Source: Brevibacillus laterosporus
Lineage (GTDB): Bacteria > Bacillota > Bacilli > Brevibacillales > Brevibacillaceae
Reading direction: 5' to 3'
DNA length: 64,000 bases
Assembly (NCBI GenBank): GCA_007833815.1
Contig: CP033464.1
Location: 2,489,501-2,553,500, forward strand
The notes beneath the pieces were generated by a model that saw nothing but the letters and a program-made list of their open reading frames with translations, was not told the DNA's origin and made no database searches. Below, piece by piece: positions 17,701-25,833 of this stretch; the first letter of the stretch is position 1; each line of letters begins with the position of its first letter. The position numbers were made by a program, and so were the translations under genes.

Positions 17701-17808
17701 ATGACTAAAACTAGAAAAGAGAATTTCATTTTTGCATCAAACGACGTTGTAGCAATTAAGACTATTCTAACAAGTAGAAAGCAGTTAGCAAAAACGTATA
17801 AAGAATAA
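17701..17808 (+). CDS. Small basic peptide (35 residues)
   Basis: ORF MTKTRKENFIFASNDVVAIK... behind GGGGGTTGTGAG, followed by a hairpin terminator at 17816. No known family. It lies back-to-tail with the HTH gene on the opposite strand. Confidence 0.4.
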   Translation: MTKTRKENFIFASNDVVAIKTILTSRKQLAKTYKE

Positions 17809-17815
17809 TTAAAAG

Positions 17816-17856
17816 CCATCCTGTCTTCTTAAAAAGGATGGATCGTTATTTTTTTG
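17816..17856 (+). terminator. Hairpin terminator between the small peptide gene and the HTH gene
   Basis: CCATCCT pairs with AGGATGG, followed by a T-rich tract. It may serve both converging genes. Confidence 0.6.
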
Positions 17857-18205
17857 TTTCTGATTCAAAAGCTTTAAGAAGTTCTTTTACAAGATGTTTT
17901 TTGCTTGGGGGGAGACTACGGATACGATCGATAATATCTTTGTCTTCTTCTGATAAAGTCGGGTCATTAAGGACAGAGATAAATGGGTCTATTAAAACTC
18001 TATTGCTTGTATCTTCAGATCTTCCTAATAGATAGTCAATAGACACATTAAAAAAATCAGCGAGTTTATGGAGAGTCTCATTGTCCGGTTCGCGTCTTCC
18101 TGCTTCATGTGGCAGCATTAAACTTCGATTGGAGACTTTTTTTGATGATAAATGCGTCCAAATGACACAAAAAGCTTGAAAGAGTGAATCCAATGTCAAT
18201 ATCAA
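17846..18205 (-). pseudogene. XRE-family phage repressor with degenerate N-terminal HTH
   Basis: The C-terminal two thirds is a normal ImmR/Xre-like repressor (GRREPDNETLHKLADFFNVS, IDYLLGRSED, then a helical tail). The first 35 residues do not form the usual helix-turn-helix; fragments of it (IGFTLSSF) are found in another frame, indicating a frameshift. The repressor has probably lost specific DNA binding, consistent with an element that no longer behaves as a phage. Confidence 0.65.
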
Positions 18206-18260
18206 CTAGGTAGTCCCATCCACTTCACCTCATATAGATAGATCAAGGGGTGATGACCAA

Positions 18261-18419
18261 ATGAAATACGATATGACAATTCAAGATGGTCAAACAATTG
18301 TGAACATTGTAGCTCCACCTCCAATGACTGAGGAGGAAAAAGAGAAAGTGCTTCGGGATTATCACAATGCAGGTTGGGCAATTATCAAATCACTTCATGC
18401 CAAAGGTATTTCGGTATGA
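18261..18419 (+). CDS. Small phage-type protein (52 residues)
   Basis: ORF starting MKYDMTIQDGQTIVNIVAPP, ending KSLHAKGISV, with GGGGTGAT before the ATG. Divergent from the repressor remnant, where early phage genes usually start. Function unknown. Confidence 0.55.
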   Translation: MKYDMTIQDGQTIVNIVAPPPMTEEEKEKVLRDYHNAGWAIIKSLHAKGISV

Positions 18420-18546
18420 TCGCCCAATCTGGGCGTGGTGTACAAGCTTACAAAAATTCCCCCAGGTGAGCAGCCCGAGGGAGATCCTGAAAGATGAACA
18501 CAAACTAATAATACATGACATTTATATCCAGTAGGAGTGAGAACAA

Positions 18547-18618
18547 ATGGCGAACGAAGGATATGCACGTCAACAGATAGGTCTTTATCTAAAACATTTT
18601 CAAATAAATAGCATGAAA
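18547..18618 (+). pseudogene. 5' fragment of a phage gene
   Basis: A good ribosome-binding site (AGGAGTGAG) precedes MANEGYARQQIGLYLKHF. After about 24 codons the frame continues as antisense of the minus-strand gene at 18655, so only the start looks genuine. Length of the true remnant is approximate. Confidence 0.35.
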
Positions 18619-18654
18619 TCTAGTGTCAGGACACAAGTTTCCTTGGGCCCCTTT

Positions 18655-18813
18655 CTAATCTTCTGGAGTGCGATCAAGAAAAAGCTTAGTGACAGAAGTA
18701 TACTCTCCATTTTCTACTTCATCAGCGCTCGCTTTTTCTTCAAGTGGATCATGACCGTTGATACTTGGGGCTATCGTTGGTTCATCCTTTGCAGAACGTT
18801 GTTTTGAGTCCAT
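18655..18813 (-). CDS. Small acidic protein (52 residues), function unknown
   Basis: Minus-strand ORF starting MDSKQRSAKDEPTIAPSING and ending KLFLDRTPED, preceded by GGGTGGTGA. It is strongly hydrophilic, probably disordered, with no membrane segment. It resembles no family I can name. Confidence 0.5.
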   Translation of the reverse strand: MDSKQRSAKDEPTIAPSINGHDPLEEKASADEVENGEYTSVTKLFLDRTPED

Positions 18814-18995
18814 TATAATCACCACCCTACGATTTAATGCTTACTAAAGGATAACAGACGTTTAGTTATTTTATGTTCTAGGTTTTACTTATTTTTAAAT
18901 ATCTATCCAATGGGATGACATTTAACACAACACACGATGCTGAAGAAGCTTAACCCTAGCAATCGTGGCAAAAAAAAACAAGCCTTTTAAGCTTG

Positions 18996-19286
18996 CTAAG
19001 GATTAGACCATTTCTTGATCATCTTACCTTTAATTTTCTCGATTTCAATTGGCCCATATTCCCGACTGTCCGCACTATTCACCCGATTATCACCAAGTAC
19101 AAACACACTTTCTTGAGGAATTGTAAAAGGACCAAAGTCATATGTAAATTGATTCCCATCCTGTTTTTCTTTCAGTTTGTATTCTGATAAATATGGTTCG
19201 TCTATGGGTTTTCCATTTATGTATAAAACATCTTCCTTAGACTGAACAGTATCGCCAGGGATACCAACAACTCGTTTAACATGCAT
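18996..19286 (-). pseudogene. Type I signal peptidase lacking its N-terminus
   Basis: The frame begins MHVKRVVGIPGD, the box containing the catalytic lysine of SipS-type signal peptidases, and ends with GDNRVNSADSREYGPI, the conserved last box. The membrane anchor and the SM box with the catalytic serine are absent, and a stop codon lies in frame shortly upstream. The fragment cannot be an active peptidase on its own. Confidence 0.8.
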
Positions 19287-19433
19287 CTTGTTCTTTTTAA
19301 TATCATTAAAACTCTCATCAGAACCACCTTACCATAAGTTATTTCAACTAATAATAACACAAAAAGATCATTGTGATGGACGGCTATTCAGGATTTGTAT
19401 ATCCAATTAATACGTATCAAGGGAGGAAGCACA

Positions 19434-19559
19434 ATGACTGAACAGCAGATCATTGAAACACTGGCAACTAAGGTGATGGGCATATGTCGAATGTGTCTAA
19501 ATGCCGAGATAGTAAACAGCGAAAATGTCTGCGTTGAGTGTGTCAGGGAATTAGACTAG
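19434..19559 (+). CDS. Small phage-type cysteine-rich protein (41 residues)
   Basis: MTEQQIIETLATKVMG followed by two Cys pairs (ICRMC, VCVEC) that could bind zinc; GGGAGGAAG precedes the ATG. The first 16 residues are a cassette repeated at 21612 (degenerate) and 27882, and resemble the start of phage ABA-sandwich-domain proteins. Confidence 0.6.
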   Translation: MTEQQIIETLATKVMGICRMCLNAEIVNSENVCVECVRELD

Positions 19560-19608
19560 TTAGCTAGAGGATATATTCACATTGTGCAGCGAGATAAGGA
19601 GGGAGTAT

Positions 19609-19782
19609 ATGAGAGAGATTACACTACAATGTGCGAATTGCGGCTCTGAAGAAGCAAAGATGCCTATTGTAGAAAGAAAGAAGTTTTACGATACCCTGTC
19701 AATTCAGTGCAAATGCGGAAATTGGCTGGTTAAGGGTGGTGTCATGGGGACTCCAAGCAAAATAAAAGCTGATTTTACTTAA
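19609..19782 (+). CDS. Small zinc-ribbon protein (57 residues)
   Basis: MREITLQCANCGSEEAK with a second pair CKCG near residue 38, a four-cysteine zinc ribbon. The ATG at 19609 has AAGGAGGGAG 6-7 nt upstream and is preferred over the in-frame start at 19582. Function unknown; typical of phage early regions. Confidence 0.6.
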   Translation: MREITLQCANCGSEEAKMPIVERKKFYDTLSIQCKCGNWLVKGGVMGTPSKIKADFT

Positions 19783-19785
19783 TAG

Positions 19786-20031
19786 TTATTTTGCTACTAA
19801 AACATAAATCGAATCAATCAATACGAAAACTTGAAATGAGGCAACACCAAAAAACATAAAAGCCATCTTACGGTTTTTGTTCAACTCAATTGACCCTAAA
19901 GAAGCCATGATAACAGCTAAGCCCAGCATAGATAATATTCGTAAGAAAGGAGCACTGGTTATAAGGGAAGCTATTGTAATTACAATGGCAATTATTGAAA
20001 TGACGTTAAACCAAAGAGGGTTCTTTTTCAT
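19786..20031 (-). CDS. Small membrane protein (81 residues)
   Basis: Three hydrophobic segments (WFNVISIIAIVITIASLI; FLRILSMLGLAVIMASLG; FMFFGVASFQVFVLI). ATG at 20031 behind GGTGAG. No recognised family; convergent with the zinc-ribbon gene. Confidence 0.55.
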   Translation of the reverse strand: MKKNPLWFNVISIIAIVITIASLITSAPFLRILSMLGLAVIMASLGSIELNKNRKMAFMFFGVASFQVFVLIDSIYVLVAK

Positions 20032-20113
20032 TAGACTCACCAACTTATCTTTTTAGTAAATTCTAACATACAAATTGACCATGCATGTAACCAAACGGCA
20101 ACGGAGGAGAGCA

Positions 20114-20272
20114 ATGTCTTATTCTGAGCAGATAAATAAAATCGCTGGAAAACTTCCACTTGAGGTACTGGATGATTTTAATAAACGAATCGGTGATTGG
20201 TTTGCAAGTGGAGGAAAAGAGGACGATCCGTATATACAGCAACAACTAAGATTTGCAGAACGGTTTTTGTAA
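20114..20272 (+). CDS. DUF6877-like small phage protein (52 residues)
   Basis: MSYSEQINKIAGKLPLEVLD, then RIGDWFASGGKEDDPYIQQQ: I recall this pattern (KLPLEV...GDW..SGG..DDPY) from small proteins of Bacillus phages. ATG 20114 follows CGGAGGAGAG. Function unknown. Confidence 0.6.
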   Translation: MSYSEQINKIAGKLPLEVLDDFNKRIGDWFASGGKEDDPYIQQQLRFAERFL

Positions 20273-20280
20273 TGGATAAA

Positions 20281-20475
20281 TCATGAAACAACAAAATTAA
20301 TCACACCTATCGTTACAAATAATGCAAATGAATAGAGAGCAGAATATAGGCAATTTCGTCCAAATTTTTTCACTGATGAATCTGTTTCTAATAAAAAAAC
20401 TAACCAAAAAATAATACCCAAAGGAAAGAATAAAAAACTGAAAAAATAGAGCATGAAACGACCAAACTTATTCAT
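20281..20475 (-). CDS. Small membrane protein (64 residues)
   Basis: Two hydrophobic stretches (FMLYFFSFLFFPLGIIFWLVFL and YSALYSFALFVTIGVINFVV). ATG 20475 follows AAAGGTGGG at good spacing. No family recognised. Confidence 0.5.
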   Translation of the reverse strand: MNKFGRFMLYFFSFLFFPLGIIFWLVFLLETDSSVKKFGRNCLYSALYSFALFVTIGVINFVVS

Positions 20476-20571
20476 TTGATTACCCACCTTTCATATTAAA
20501 TATACAATATTTGGTATTGTAAATCAATTTAACAAAATATCTCGGAGTACAGAGGAGAAGGGAGGAAGCCA

Positions 20572-20922
20572 ATGAACCAACTTCCAGGAAAGATAGTTGA
20601 TATAGATGTCCTTCGAATTAATAGGAATAGTAACAAACGATGCCAATGTACTGAAAAAACCTTTGTTATCGATCCTCAGAATAGAGCAATAAATTGCGGC
20701 AGATGTGGAGCACCAGTTGATCCTTATGAAGCTATGTACTATTTGGCTACAGAACAAGAGCAACTGAGAGACCAGGTGCTGAACCTTCTGGAACAACGTA
20801 AACAGATTGTAAATTACAAACCACACATGCTGGCATTTCGGGATCTGGAACGCCAATCCAGAGGAAAAAAGATGCTTCCAACATGCCCACATTGCCACAG
20901 AGGGTTTTCTTTGAAGAATTGA
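20572..20922 (+). CDS. Zinc-binding phage-type protein (116 residues)
   Basis: Contains Cys residues at CQC, INCGRCGAPVDPYEAMYYLA and a C-terminal CPHCHRGF, with a helical middle segment (EQEQLRDQVLNLLEQRKQIV). Such proteins are common in Firmicute phage early regions; role unknown. ATG behind GGGAGGAAG. Confidence 0.65.
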   Translation: MNQLPGKIVDIDVLRINRNSNKRCQCTEKTFVIDPQNRAINCGRCGAPVDPYEAMYYLATEQEQLRDQVLNLLEQRKQIVNYKPHMLAFRDLERQSRGKKMLPTCPHCHRGFSLKN

Positions 20923-20982
20923 CGAGATGGATAAATACAGAGCTTGAAAAAGGATGGAGAAAAAGAGGCAAGGAGGAAGCCA

Positions 20983-21240
20983 ATGAGCAGAGATATTGAC
21001 GTGAAAGTGGCGGGGTCGCTTGGGATGCGAAAGAGAGGAAAAAATGATACCGTCCAAAATCCTAAATCCGGACGGTATCGGGTTAATCCTATCAGAAGAA
21101 GAAGAAACGACGGCGTCTACCGAAGAAACCGCAACAGCGACGGCGTCTACGGAAGCAATTGCAACAGCGACGGCGACGACGGCGACGACAGCAACAAGAC
21201 ATTTTCTCCACCTCCTCATTGTTTCATACTGTATATGTAA
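20983..21240 (+). pseudogene. Truncated phage ABA-sandwich-type gene (MSRDIDVKVAG cassette) running into low-complexity DNA
   Basis: AAGGAGGAAGCC precedes the ATG. The first 15 residues (MSRDIDVKVAGSLGM) resemble starts of phage ABA-sandwich proteins and are repeated at 28929. After about 20 codons comes an inverted repeat (GATACCGTCC ... GGACGGTATC, 21044-21079) and then a GC-rich trinucleotide tract, so the rest of the frame is unlike a folded protein. Confidence 0.45.
21095..21200. repeat. GC-rich trinucleotide-biased low-complexity tract
   Basis: Repeated ACGGCG, GCGACG and CGGCGTCTACxGAAG units. GACGGCGTCTACCGAAG occurs near 21111 and again, as GACGGCGTCTACGGAAG, near 21140. Composition is far more GC-rich than the AT-rich neighbourhood. 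Open in two plus-strand frames and one minus-strand frame, giving Thr/Ala, Asn/Asp/Arg or Val/Ala repeats respectively. Confidence 0.7.
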
Positions 21241-21428
21241 TCGAAAATAGCTGAAAATGCTTGGACGAACCTTCATGGAAATACGTTTGTTTATACGATT
21301 ATGGGTTATTTCCACACTTTCCTTTAATCAAGGCCTTGAGGTTTTATCTTTAGAAATAAATTATTTACCAACATAGCCTATCTAAAAGCTAAAGGCGTGG
21401 ATATTACGCCGTATGTGGAGGGAATAGC

Positions 21429-21586
21429 ATGAAAAAGATAACAATTGTGTTTAGACATAAAAAAGGATTCCATTCTGGGATAACCACGAGCAGGAGTTCG
21501 AATTCGAGGACGACGCTACAGAAGAAGAAATTGGAGAAGCCTTCAATGAGTGGGTATGGGAACAGATAAGAGATAAATTCACTTAG
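21429..21586 (+). pseudogene. Frameshifted small phage gene
   Basis: Starts MKKITIVFRHKK; after about 14 codons a shift is needed to read QEFEFEDDATEEEIGEAFNE, then WVWEQIRDKFT and a stop. The whole would be an acidic protein of about 52 residues of a type common in Firmicute phages. Total length is not a multiple of three. Confidence 0.55.
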
Positions 21587-21611
21587 TACGAAAAGGCGAG
21601 GAGGGAGCACA

Positions 21612-21725
21612 ATGACCGAACGGCAGATATTTAACTGGCAACTAAGGTGTGGGGTGGCATATCGACACACCGTATTGGTCTAAAAAAGGTTTGGGTAAAA
21701 AGTTCAAGACAAACTGGAGTAATGA
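21612..21725 (+). pseudogene. Degenerate copy of the MTEQQII phage cassette
   Basis: GGAGGGAGCACA precedes ATGACCGAACGGCAGAT, matching the cassette at 19434, but a deletion shifts the frame. Downstream the frame reads HIDTPYWSKKGLGKKFKTNW, resembling the body of an ABA-sandwich phage protein. Confidence 0.5.
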
Positions 21726-21741
21726 CCTCTCCCTTTGTTCA

Positions 21742-22443
21742 TTACTCCAGCAATCCCAGTTCTTCGTATACTTTAATTGAGACGACACCGTTCTGTGTCA
21801 AATGACGGTCGCGTTGAAATTTTTTTAGGGCAGTAGTTGTATTTGAGCGAAACTTGCCATCACATTTCCCATTAAAGTATCCGGCGCTTTTCAAACGGGA
21901 TTGAATCAGTTGTACATCTCCACCGACATCACCTTCGGCTAAATCTCTCGGATTATGGCTCGGATCCCCCAAAATATGCCCATGAATCGTAACTTTTGAT
22001 CCGAGTGGAATCATATCGAATAATTCGACGATGTCTCTGTTGCGCATACGGATACAACCGTGGCTCAAATGTTGTCCGATAGAATATGGCCTGTTAGTGC
22101 CGTGAATGCCGTAAGTTCCCCAAGGGACGTTTAATCCTAGCCACCTTGGTCCAAAAGCTGGTCCCCAATTTTTCCCTTTGTATACAATTTTGTATTCTCC
22201 AACAGGTGTAGGGGTGGACGGATTACCAACAGCGATAGGATAAGTCTTTATTTTTTGACCATATTTCCGAACAATTAATTGGTGTTGCAGAGGGTGAACG
22301 TCAATGCAATAGATCCCTTGATCAACTACAATCGGTAGCGAAAGATCGGCATAAACAGGCTGGTAACCAATTACTTCAAACATGATCAAAATGAGAAAAA
22401 TAGTTGCAATGGCTCGAAAAAGAAGCGAAATTCGATTCATCAA
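21742..22443 (-). CDS. L,D-transpeptidase (YkuD) with peptidoglycan-binding domain, secreted
   Basis: 233 residues: signal peptide/anchor (about 1-31), YkuD catalytic domain with GIHGTN and SHGCIRMRN (catalytic Cys in SHGC, with the conserved His), then a C-terminal peptidoglycan-binding domain (VQLIQSRLKSAGYFNGKCDG, ALKKFQRDR). L,D-transpeptidases make 3-3 cross-links or attach proteins to peptidoglycan, in spore-formers often in the spore cortex. The gene is intact in a region of broken genes. Another YkuD gene lies at 38592-38963. Confidence 0.92.
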   Translation of the reverse strand: MMNRISLLFRAIATIFLILIMFEVIGYQPVYADLSLPIVVDQGIYCIDVHPLQHQLIVRKYGQKIKTYPIAVGNPSTPTPVGEYKIVYKGKNWGPAFGPRWLGLNVPWGTYGIHGTNRPYSIGQHLSHGCIRMRNRDIVELFDMIPLGSKVTIHGHILGDPSHNPRDLAEGDVGGDVQLIQSRLKSAGYFNGKCDGKFRSNTTTALKKFQRDRHLTQNGVVSIKVYEELGLLE

Positions 22444-22545
22444 TAATCACTACTTTATCCAATAGTTATCTGATCCACACGATATCATTTAGCATGTGTC
22501 ATCTTTTAATATTTTATTTAAGCATTATGTGAAGAAATAAAAAAA

Positions 22546-22613
22546 GCCCCCCCCTCATCAGGAGAAACGTGTGTTCGCTAAAACTATTATACCATGAGCA
22601 GATGGTGAGGGGG
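22546..22613 (-). terminator. Long inverted repeat with T run on the minus strand
   Basis: CCCCCTCATCA and TGGTGAGGGGG pair at 10 of 11 positions around a loop of about 45 nt. On the minus strand a run of seven T follows. No minus-strand gene precedes it, so it may be a relic or the mark of a lost element. Confidence 0.4.
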
Positions 22614-22763
22614 AATGAATGATGAACACACATACAGGAGCTACAAAGTATTGAAGAAGAGCTAAAAAGATAATAGGAAGTAACCCAATTGATCTTACTT
22701 TCATCTAGGATCCATCTTCCAGTTATACCTTTTTTAAATTCTAAATAAGATAAATGTCAAAGA

Positions 22764-22906
22764 ATTGCGTCTACAAACCATGGATGAACCAGACCTATCA
22801 TGGCGTACAGTAGATAAAAACGGTGTTAGATGCACTTATTATGCTAAGAAGTTTGTTGATAATATCAGTACTACCGATACAAAAACTAAGCATCATAGAG
22901 TTAGGT
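22764..22906 (+). pseudogene. Coding fragment of unknown origin
   Basis: One frame reads LQTMDEPDLSWRTVDKNGVR, then CTYYAKKFVDNIS and ends at a stop, without a convincing start. It looks like the interior of a lost gene. The rest of 22614-23121 holds no supported gene. Confidence 0.3.
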
Positions 22907-23121
22907 AATATGAGCGAAAAAGAGCTACTCGATAAATCGGGTGGATTTTTTAATGTCCAGCTGGTATGCATAGAAAGATGATCAATGTGTCGAGTACCAC
23001 AGCGAAAGTGACAAATCAGCTTCGAAGTTGAGGGCTTAGAAACCTATAAAGAATTATAATAGAACCCGTATCGCTGAAAGGTGGTACGGGTTAATAATTA
23101 TAAAAGGGGGCGTAATCAACA

Positions 23122-23358
23122 ATGGGGAACAGACCAATGAAAAAAATAGAAACAGTAACAAGAGTAATATTATTATTACTGATGCTATTAAATTTGCTGG
23201 TTGATGGTAACATTGTTAATTATCTTCTAGGTATATCTGCTTTATTCATTTTCAATGGAATATTTGATAGCATAAAGAAAAAGCATACTTCTAGTATGAT
23301 AAATTTTGCTTTTGCAGTATTTATTCTTTATCCCACAATAAAAAGATTTTTTATGTAA
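23122..23358 (+). CDS. Small membrane protein (78 residues)
   Basis: Two hydrophobic segments (VILLLLMLLNLLVDGNIVNY... and MINFAFAVFILY). GGGGGC lies upstream of the ATG, and a terminator (GCACCG-ATTG-CGGTGC plus T run, 23366-23388) follows. Family unknown. Confidence 0.6.
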   Translation: MGNRPMKKIETVTRVILLLLMLLNLLVDGNIVNYLLGISALFIFNGIFDSIKKKHTSSMINFAFAVFILYPTIKRFFM

Positions 23359-23365
23359 AACTCTA

Positions 23366-23388
23366 GCACCGATTGCGGTGCTTTTTTT
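23366..23388 (+). terminator. Terminator after the small membrane protein gene
   Basis: GCACCG, loop ATTG, CGGTGC, then seven T. Confidence 0.9.
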
Positions 23389-23418
23389 CATTTTTAACAA
23401 ACTTAATGGAGGGATAAC

Positions 23419-23667
23419 ATGGCATCGACAACAATCACAGTTAAAGTTAATGGGATTGAGGAACTAAAGGAGCTTACAAAAGCGATAGATGATGTTACGA
23501 CAGCGCTTGAGAAGCTAAATAAATGTACGAACAAAAGCAATTCCGTAACGCTATCACCTACTGTAAATATAACTACAGGACAATGTGTAGATAAAAACAA
23601 AACCAGCAAAAAAACTGAAATAAATGAAGAAATGGAAACAAAAACAGGTTGTTTGATAATCGGGTGA
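23419..23667 (+). CDS. Small helical phage-type protein (82 residues)
   Basis: Begins MASTTITVKVNGIEELKELT with a helical middle (DVTTALEKLNKC) and a hydrophilic tail with further Cys residues. GGAGGGATAAC precedes the ATG. A scrap of a homologue lies near 9952 in element 1, showing that the two elements once shared this gene type. Function unknown. Confidence 0.6.
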   Translation: MASTTITVKVNGIEELKELTKAIDDVTTALEKLNKCTNKSNSVTLSPTVNITTGQCVDKNKTSKKTEINEEMETKTGCLIIG

Positions 23668-23836
23668 CTTTTCTATTGGAGAGATAGCGAATAAAGAATC
23701 TGTTTAACAATTATATAATTATTTGAATAAATAATAATTTGTTGCTGTTTCATTCTGGATTTGTATACAGATAAACATTTCTAATTTATTATAAAAATGT
23801 AATTTAATTCCAAATAAAAACACGAGGTGATTTAAA

Positions 23837-24175
23837 GTGAAGAAACTTTTAGTATCATTATCTACTTTTGCAGTTCTTACTGGGGTTTTAACCGTTCCTG
23901 TTCCTACCTTTGCAGCTACTGAGATTAACACTGTAAAGGAAACAAACTCTCAAGTACAATTGATTAAACCCGCATTTGATGTTATCAAAGGTGGAATGGT
24001 ATCGTTGTATTCACCTGGTGTAGGCTGGTATGAAGTAGATGGTCGTGGTCTTTGGGTTGCAAAACAAGGCGGACAATGGTATTTATTTGCTTCATCTGAT
24101 GCTTCAAATGGAACAGTAACTGCATATGACACAAATGGAAAGTTTATTCAAACATATCAAGTTAATGTACACTAG
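23837..24175 (+). CDS. Small secreted protein (112 residues), unknown function
   Basis: GTG start behind CGAGGTGATT. A classical signal peptide (MKKLLVSLSTFAVLTGVLTV ... FA-A, cleavage near residue 27) precedes an aromatic-rich mature domain of about 85 residues (VSLYSPGVGWYEVDGRGLWV; GGQWYLFASSD). The fold looks beta-rich. I know no family. Single gene with its own terminator at 24238. Confidence 0.7.
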   Translation: MKKLLVSLSTFAVLTGVLTVPVPTFAATEINTVKETNSQVQLIKPAFDVIKGGMVSLYSPGVGWYEVDGRGLWVAKQGGQWYLFASSDASNGTVTAYDTNGKFIQTYQVNVH

Positions 24176-24237
24176 CTTAATATTTTTGGAGAGTAGTCCG
24201 AAAGGATAATTCTAAAAGACCAAAAATTAATGAAATG

Positions 24238-24284
24238 ACATCCCGTTTCTCACTTGTCAAAAGTGGGGCGGGATGTTTGTTTTG
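24238..24284 (+). terminator. Terminator after the secreted protein gene
   Basis: ACATCCCG pairs with CGGGATGT, with an inner CACTT/AAGTG stem, followed by a T-rich tail. Confidence 0.85.
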
Positions 24285-24354
24285 TGGAGAAGTAGTACCC
24301 ATATGGCATTTTTTTTAAAACAAAACAAACTCAATAGGTGGTGGTGATCATGTA

Positions 24355-24411
24355 ATGGCAAAAGGAAGAAGTCCGAACCGTAATAAAGCCTTAGATCGCC
24401 AACAGCTTTAA
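24355..24411 (+). pseudogene. 5' fragment of a phage terminase small subunit
   Basis: MAKGRSPNRNKAL followed by a stop after 18 codons. The string matches the usual start of phage terminase small subunits (M-A-x-x-R-S-P-N-R-x-K-A). A relic showing the phage origin of element 2. Confidence 0.5.
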
Positions 24412-24564
24412 GACGAATTAAAATTGAATCGTGGCAAAAATTGTTTAGGCCTTACATTTGGTATAATCATTAAGTAGTTATATGATTTTGATGCCAAAGT
24501 ATAATGGAATGCTCAAAAGTAAAAAATCAATATTAACTGAACTAGCAGAAAGGAAGAGAAGAAA

Positions 24565-24945
24565 ATGATTAATAAAGTCGGTCAAATTATGATATATGTA
24601 AATAACCAAGATGAGGCATTGCAATTTTGGACAGAAAAAGTAGGGTTTAGCGTAGTTTCTGAAGAAGATAATGGCCAAGGGTTAAGATGGATTGAAATTG
24701 CTCCAACAAAGGAAGCAGAAACGAGTATCATTCTCCACAATAAGGAATTAATTGCTAAAATGCAGCCTGAATTAAATCTTAATACACCTTCGATGATGTT
24801 TTTCTCGGGAAATCTCGATAAGTTATATAAAGACTTTTCGGATAAAAAAATCACAGTCGGGGAAATTGTAAGTATGCCTTCTGGTAGAGTGTTTAACTTT
24901 GCTGATAATGAAAAAAATTACTTTGCAGTCATGGAAAAAAAGTAA
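24565..24945 (+). CDS. VOC (glyoxalase/bleomycin-resistance) family protein
   Basis: 126 residues with the paired beta-alpha-beta-beta-beta motif of the vicinal oxygen chelate fold: INKVGQIMIYVNNQDEALQF, WTEKVGFSV, LRWIEIAP, then a second half ending FNFADNEKNYFAVME. Members are metalloenzymes or drug-binding resistance proteins; the substrate is not predictable. ATG behind GGAAGAGAAG. Intact and AT-rich. Confidence 0.85.
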   Translation: MINKVGQIMIYVNNQDEALQFWTEKVGFSVVSEEDNGQGLRWIEIAPTKEAETSIILHNKELIAKMQPELNLNTPSMMFFSGNLDKLYKDFSDKKITVGEIVSMPSGRVFNFADNEKNYFAVMEKK

Positions 24946-25193
24946 ATCACAAAATTAAAGAAGAAACAAACTTCAAAGTCGTTTGGATGTTGAGTGAACA
25001 ATAAACACCGTCAGTTTTCGTCAAATATTTTTATAAAAATCGAGTCATCATTTATAATTGAGGAATCCATTTTGATCAATCTTGAAGAGCACCCCTAAAG
25101 TTCATTGATTAACCTTAGGGATTTTTCCAATGTCTACTTTAAGGTGTGCACTTCATAGTATCTAACGGGTGTTTTATCTTTGAGGATTCAAAT

Positions 25194-25571
25194 TTAAGAA
25201 TCAAAGAATCCTTCTTCATACAAATGATCAGATTCAGGGGATACATCTTCAATTTTAGTAAATAAACTTTCAAATTTATCCTCTGTAATTAATTGTTCGA
25301 TAATGGATTTAATTGTCTCGGCTTTAATATTATCGACTATCACCATATCACTAGACCAGAAATACAGTCCATTCATATTTTCACCATGCTCTCTATTCTG
25401 TTGTCTTATACTTTCAATGTTTTTATAAGTAAAGAATGATGCAACATATCTGGTTCGATTAGGAAAGGTTACGATGACATCTGTATTTTCGTCGCAGGGA
25501 TCAAACTCTCCTTCACCAATTTCTGATCTAATCCAAATATTTTTTTTCTGATGTTTCTTTAATTGATTCAT
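25194..25571 (-). CDS. Putative immunity protein (125 residues)
   Basis: An acidic, soluble protein (many Asp/Glu, ending EEGFFDS) with no signal or membrane segment. It is the last gene in a minus-strand run behind a toxin-like ORF pair, the usual place of an immunity gene. I do not recognise the family from sequence; the role is inferred from context. Confidence 0.6.
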   Translation of the reverse strand: MNQLKKHQKKNIWIRSEIGEGEFDPCDENTDVIVTFPNRTRYVASFFTYKNIESIRQQNREHGENMNGLYFWSSDMVIVDNIKAETIKSIIEQLITEDKFESLFTKIEDVSPESDHLYEEGFFDS

Positions 25572-25596
25572 CTATAGAACCCCTTTTACTAAATAT

Positions 25597-25830
25597 TTAA
25601 TTATAAATCTTTCTCAAGCGATCAATAACCGTTTGCTGATTATGCTTATCTGATTTCCCTAAAATCTCAAAAGTGTCCCCTTTCATTCTATAATATACCC
25701 TTGCTCCTTCCTCTCCTCTAAGTTCATGTACATCAACAAATAAAGGTCTTGAACCTTTATTTGGATTTAGGCCTCTAAGGTATTTTTCGACCAAGTTATT
25801 TGCTTCCCTTTGAATAATAGGGCTTTTCAT
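25597..25830 (-). CDS. Small toxin-domain-like protein (77 residues)
   Basis: Basic protein with VHELRGEEGARVYYRMKGDT, then FEILGKSDKHNQQTVIDRLRKIY, a pattern reminiscent of RelE/ParE-fold toxins or of C-terminal toxin tips. Its ATG lies 4 nt after the stop of the upstream ORF, so it is coupled to it. It may be the toxin tip of a polymorphic toxin separated from its carrier by a stop, or a genuine separate gene. Confidence 0.55.
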   Translation of the reverse strand: MKSPIIQREANNLVEKYLRGLNPNKGSRPLFVDVHELRGEEGARVYYRMKGDTFEILGKSDKHNQQTVIDRLRKIYN

Positions 25831-25833
25831 AGC

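Noticed and set aside
20524..21315. 263-residue minus-strand ORF rich in Val/Ala/Ser
   Set aside because: It is antisense to the zinc-binding gene at 20572 and to the triplet-repeat tract, has no ribosome-binding site and shows no family features.
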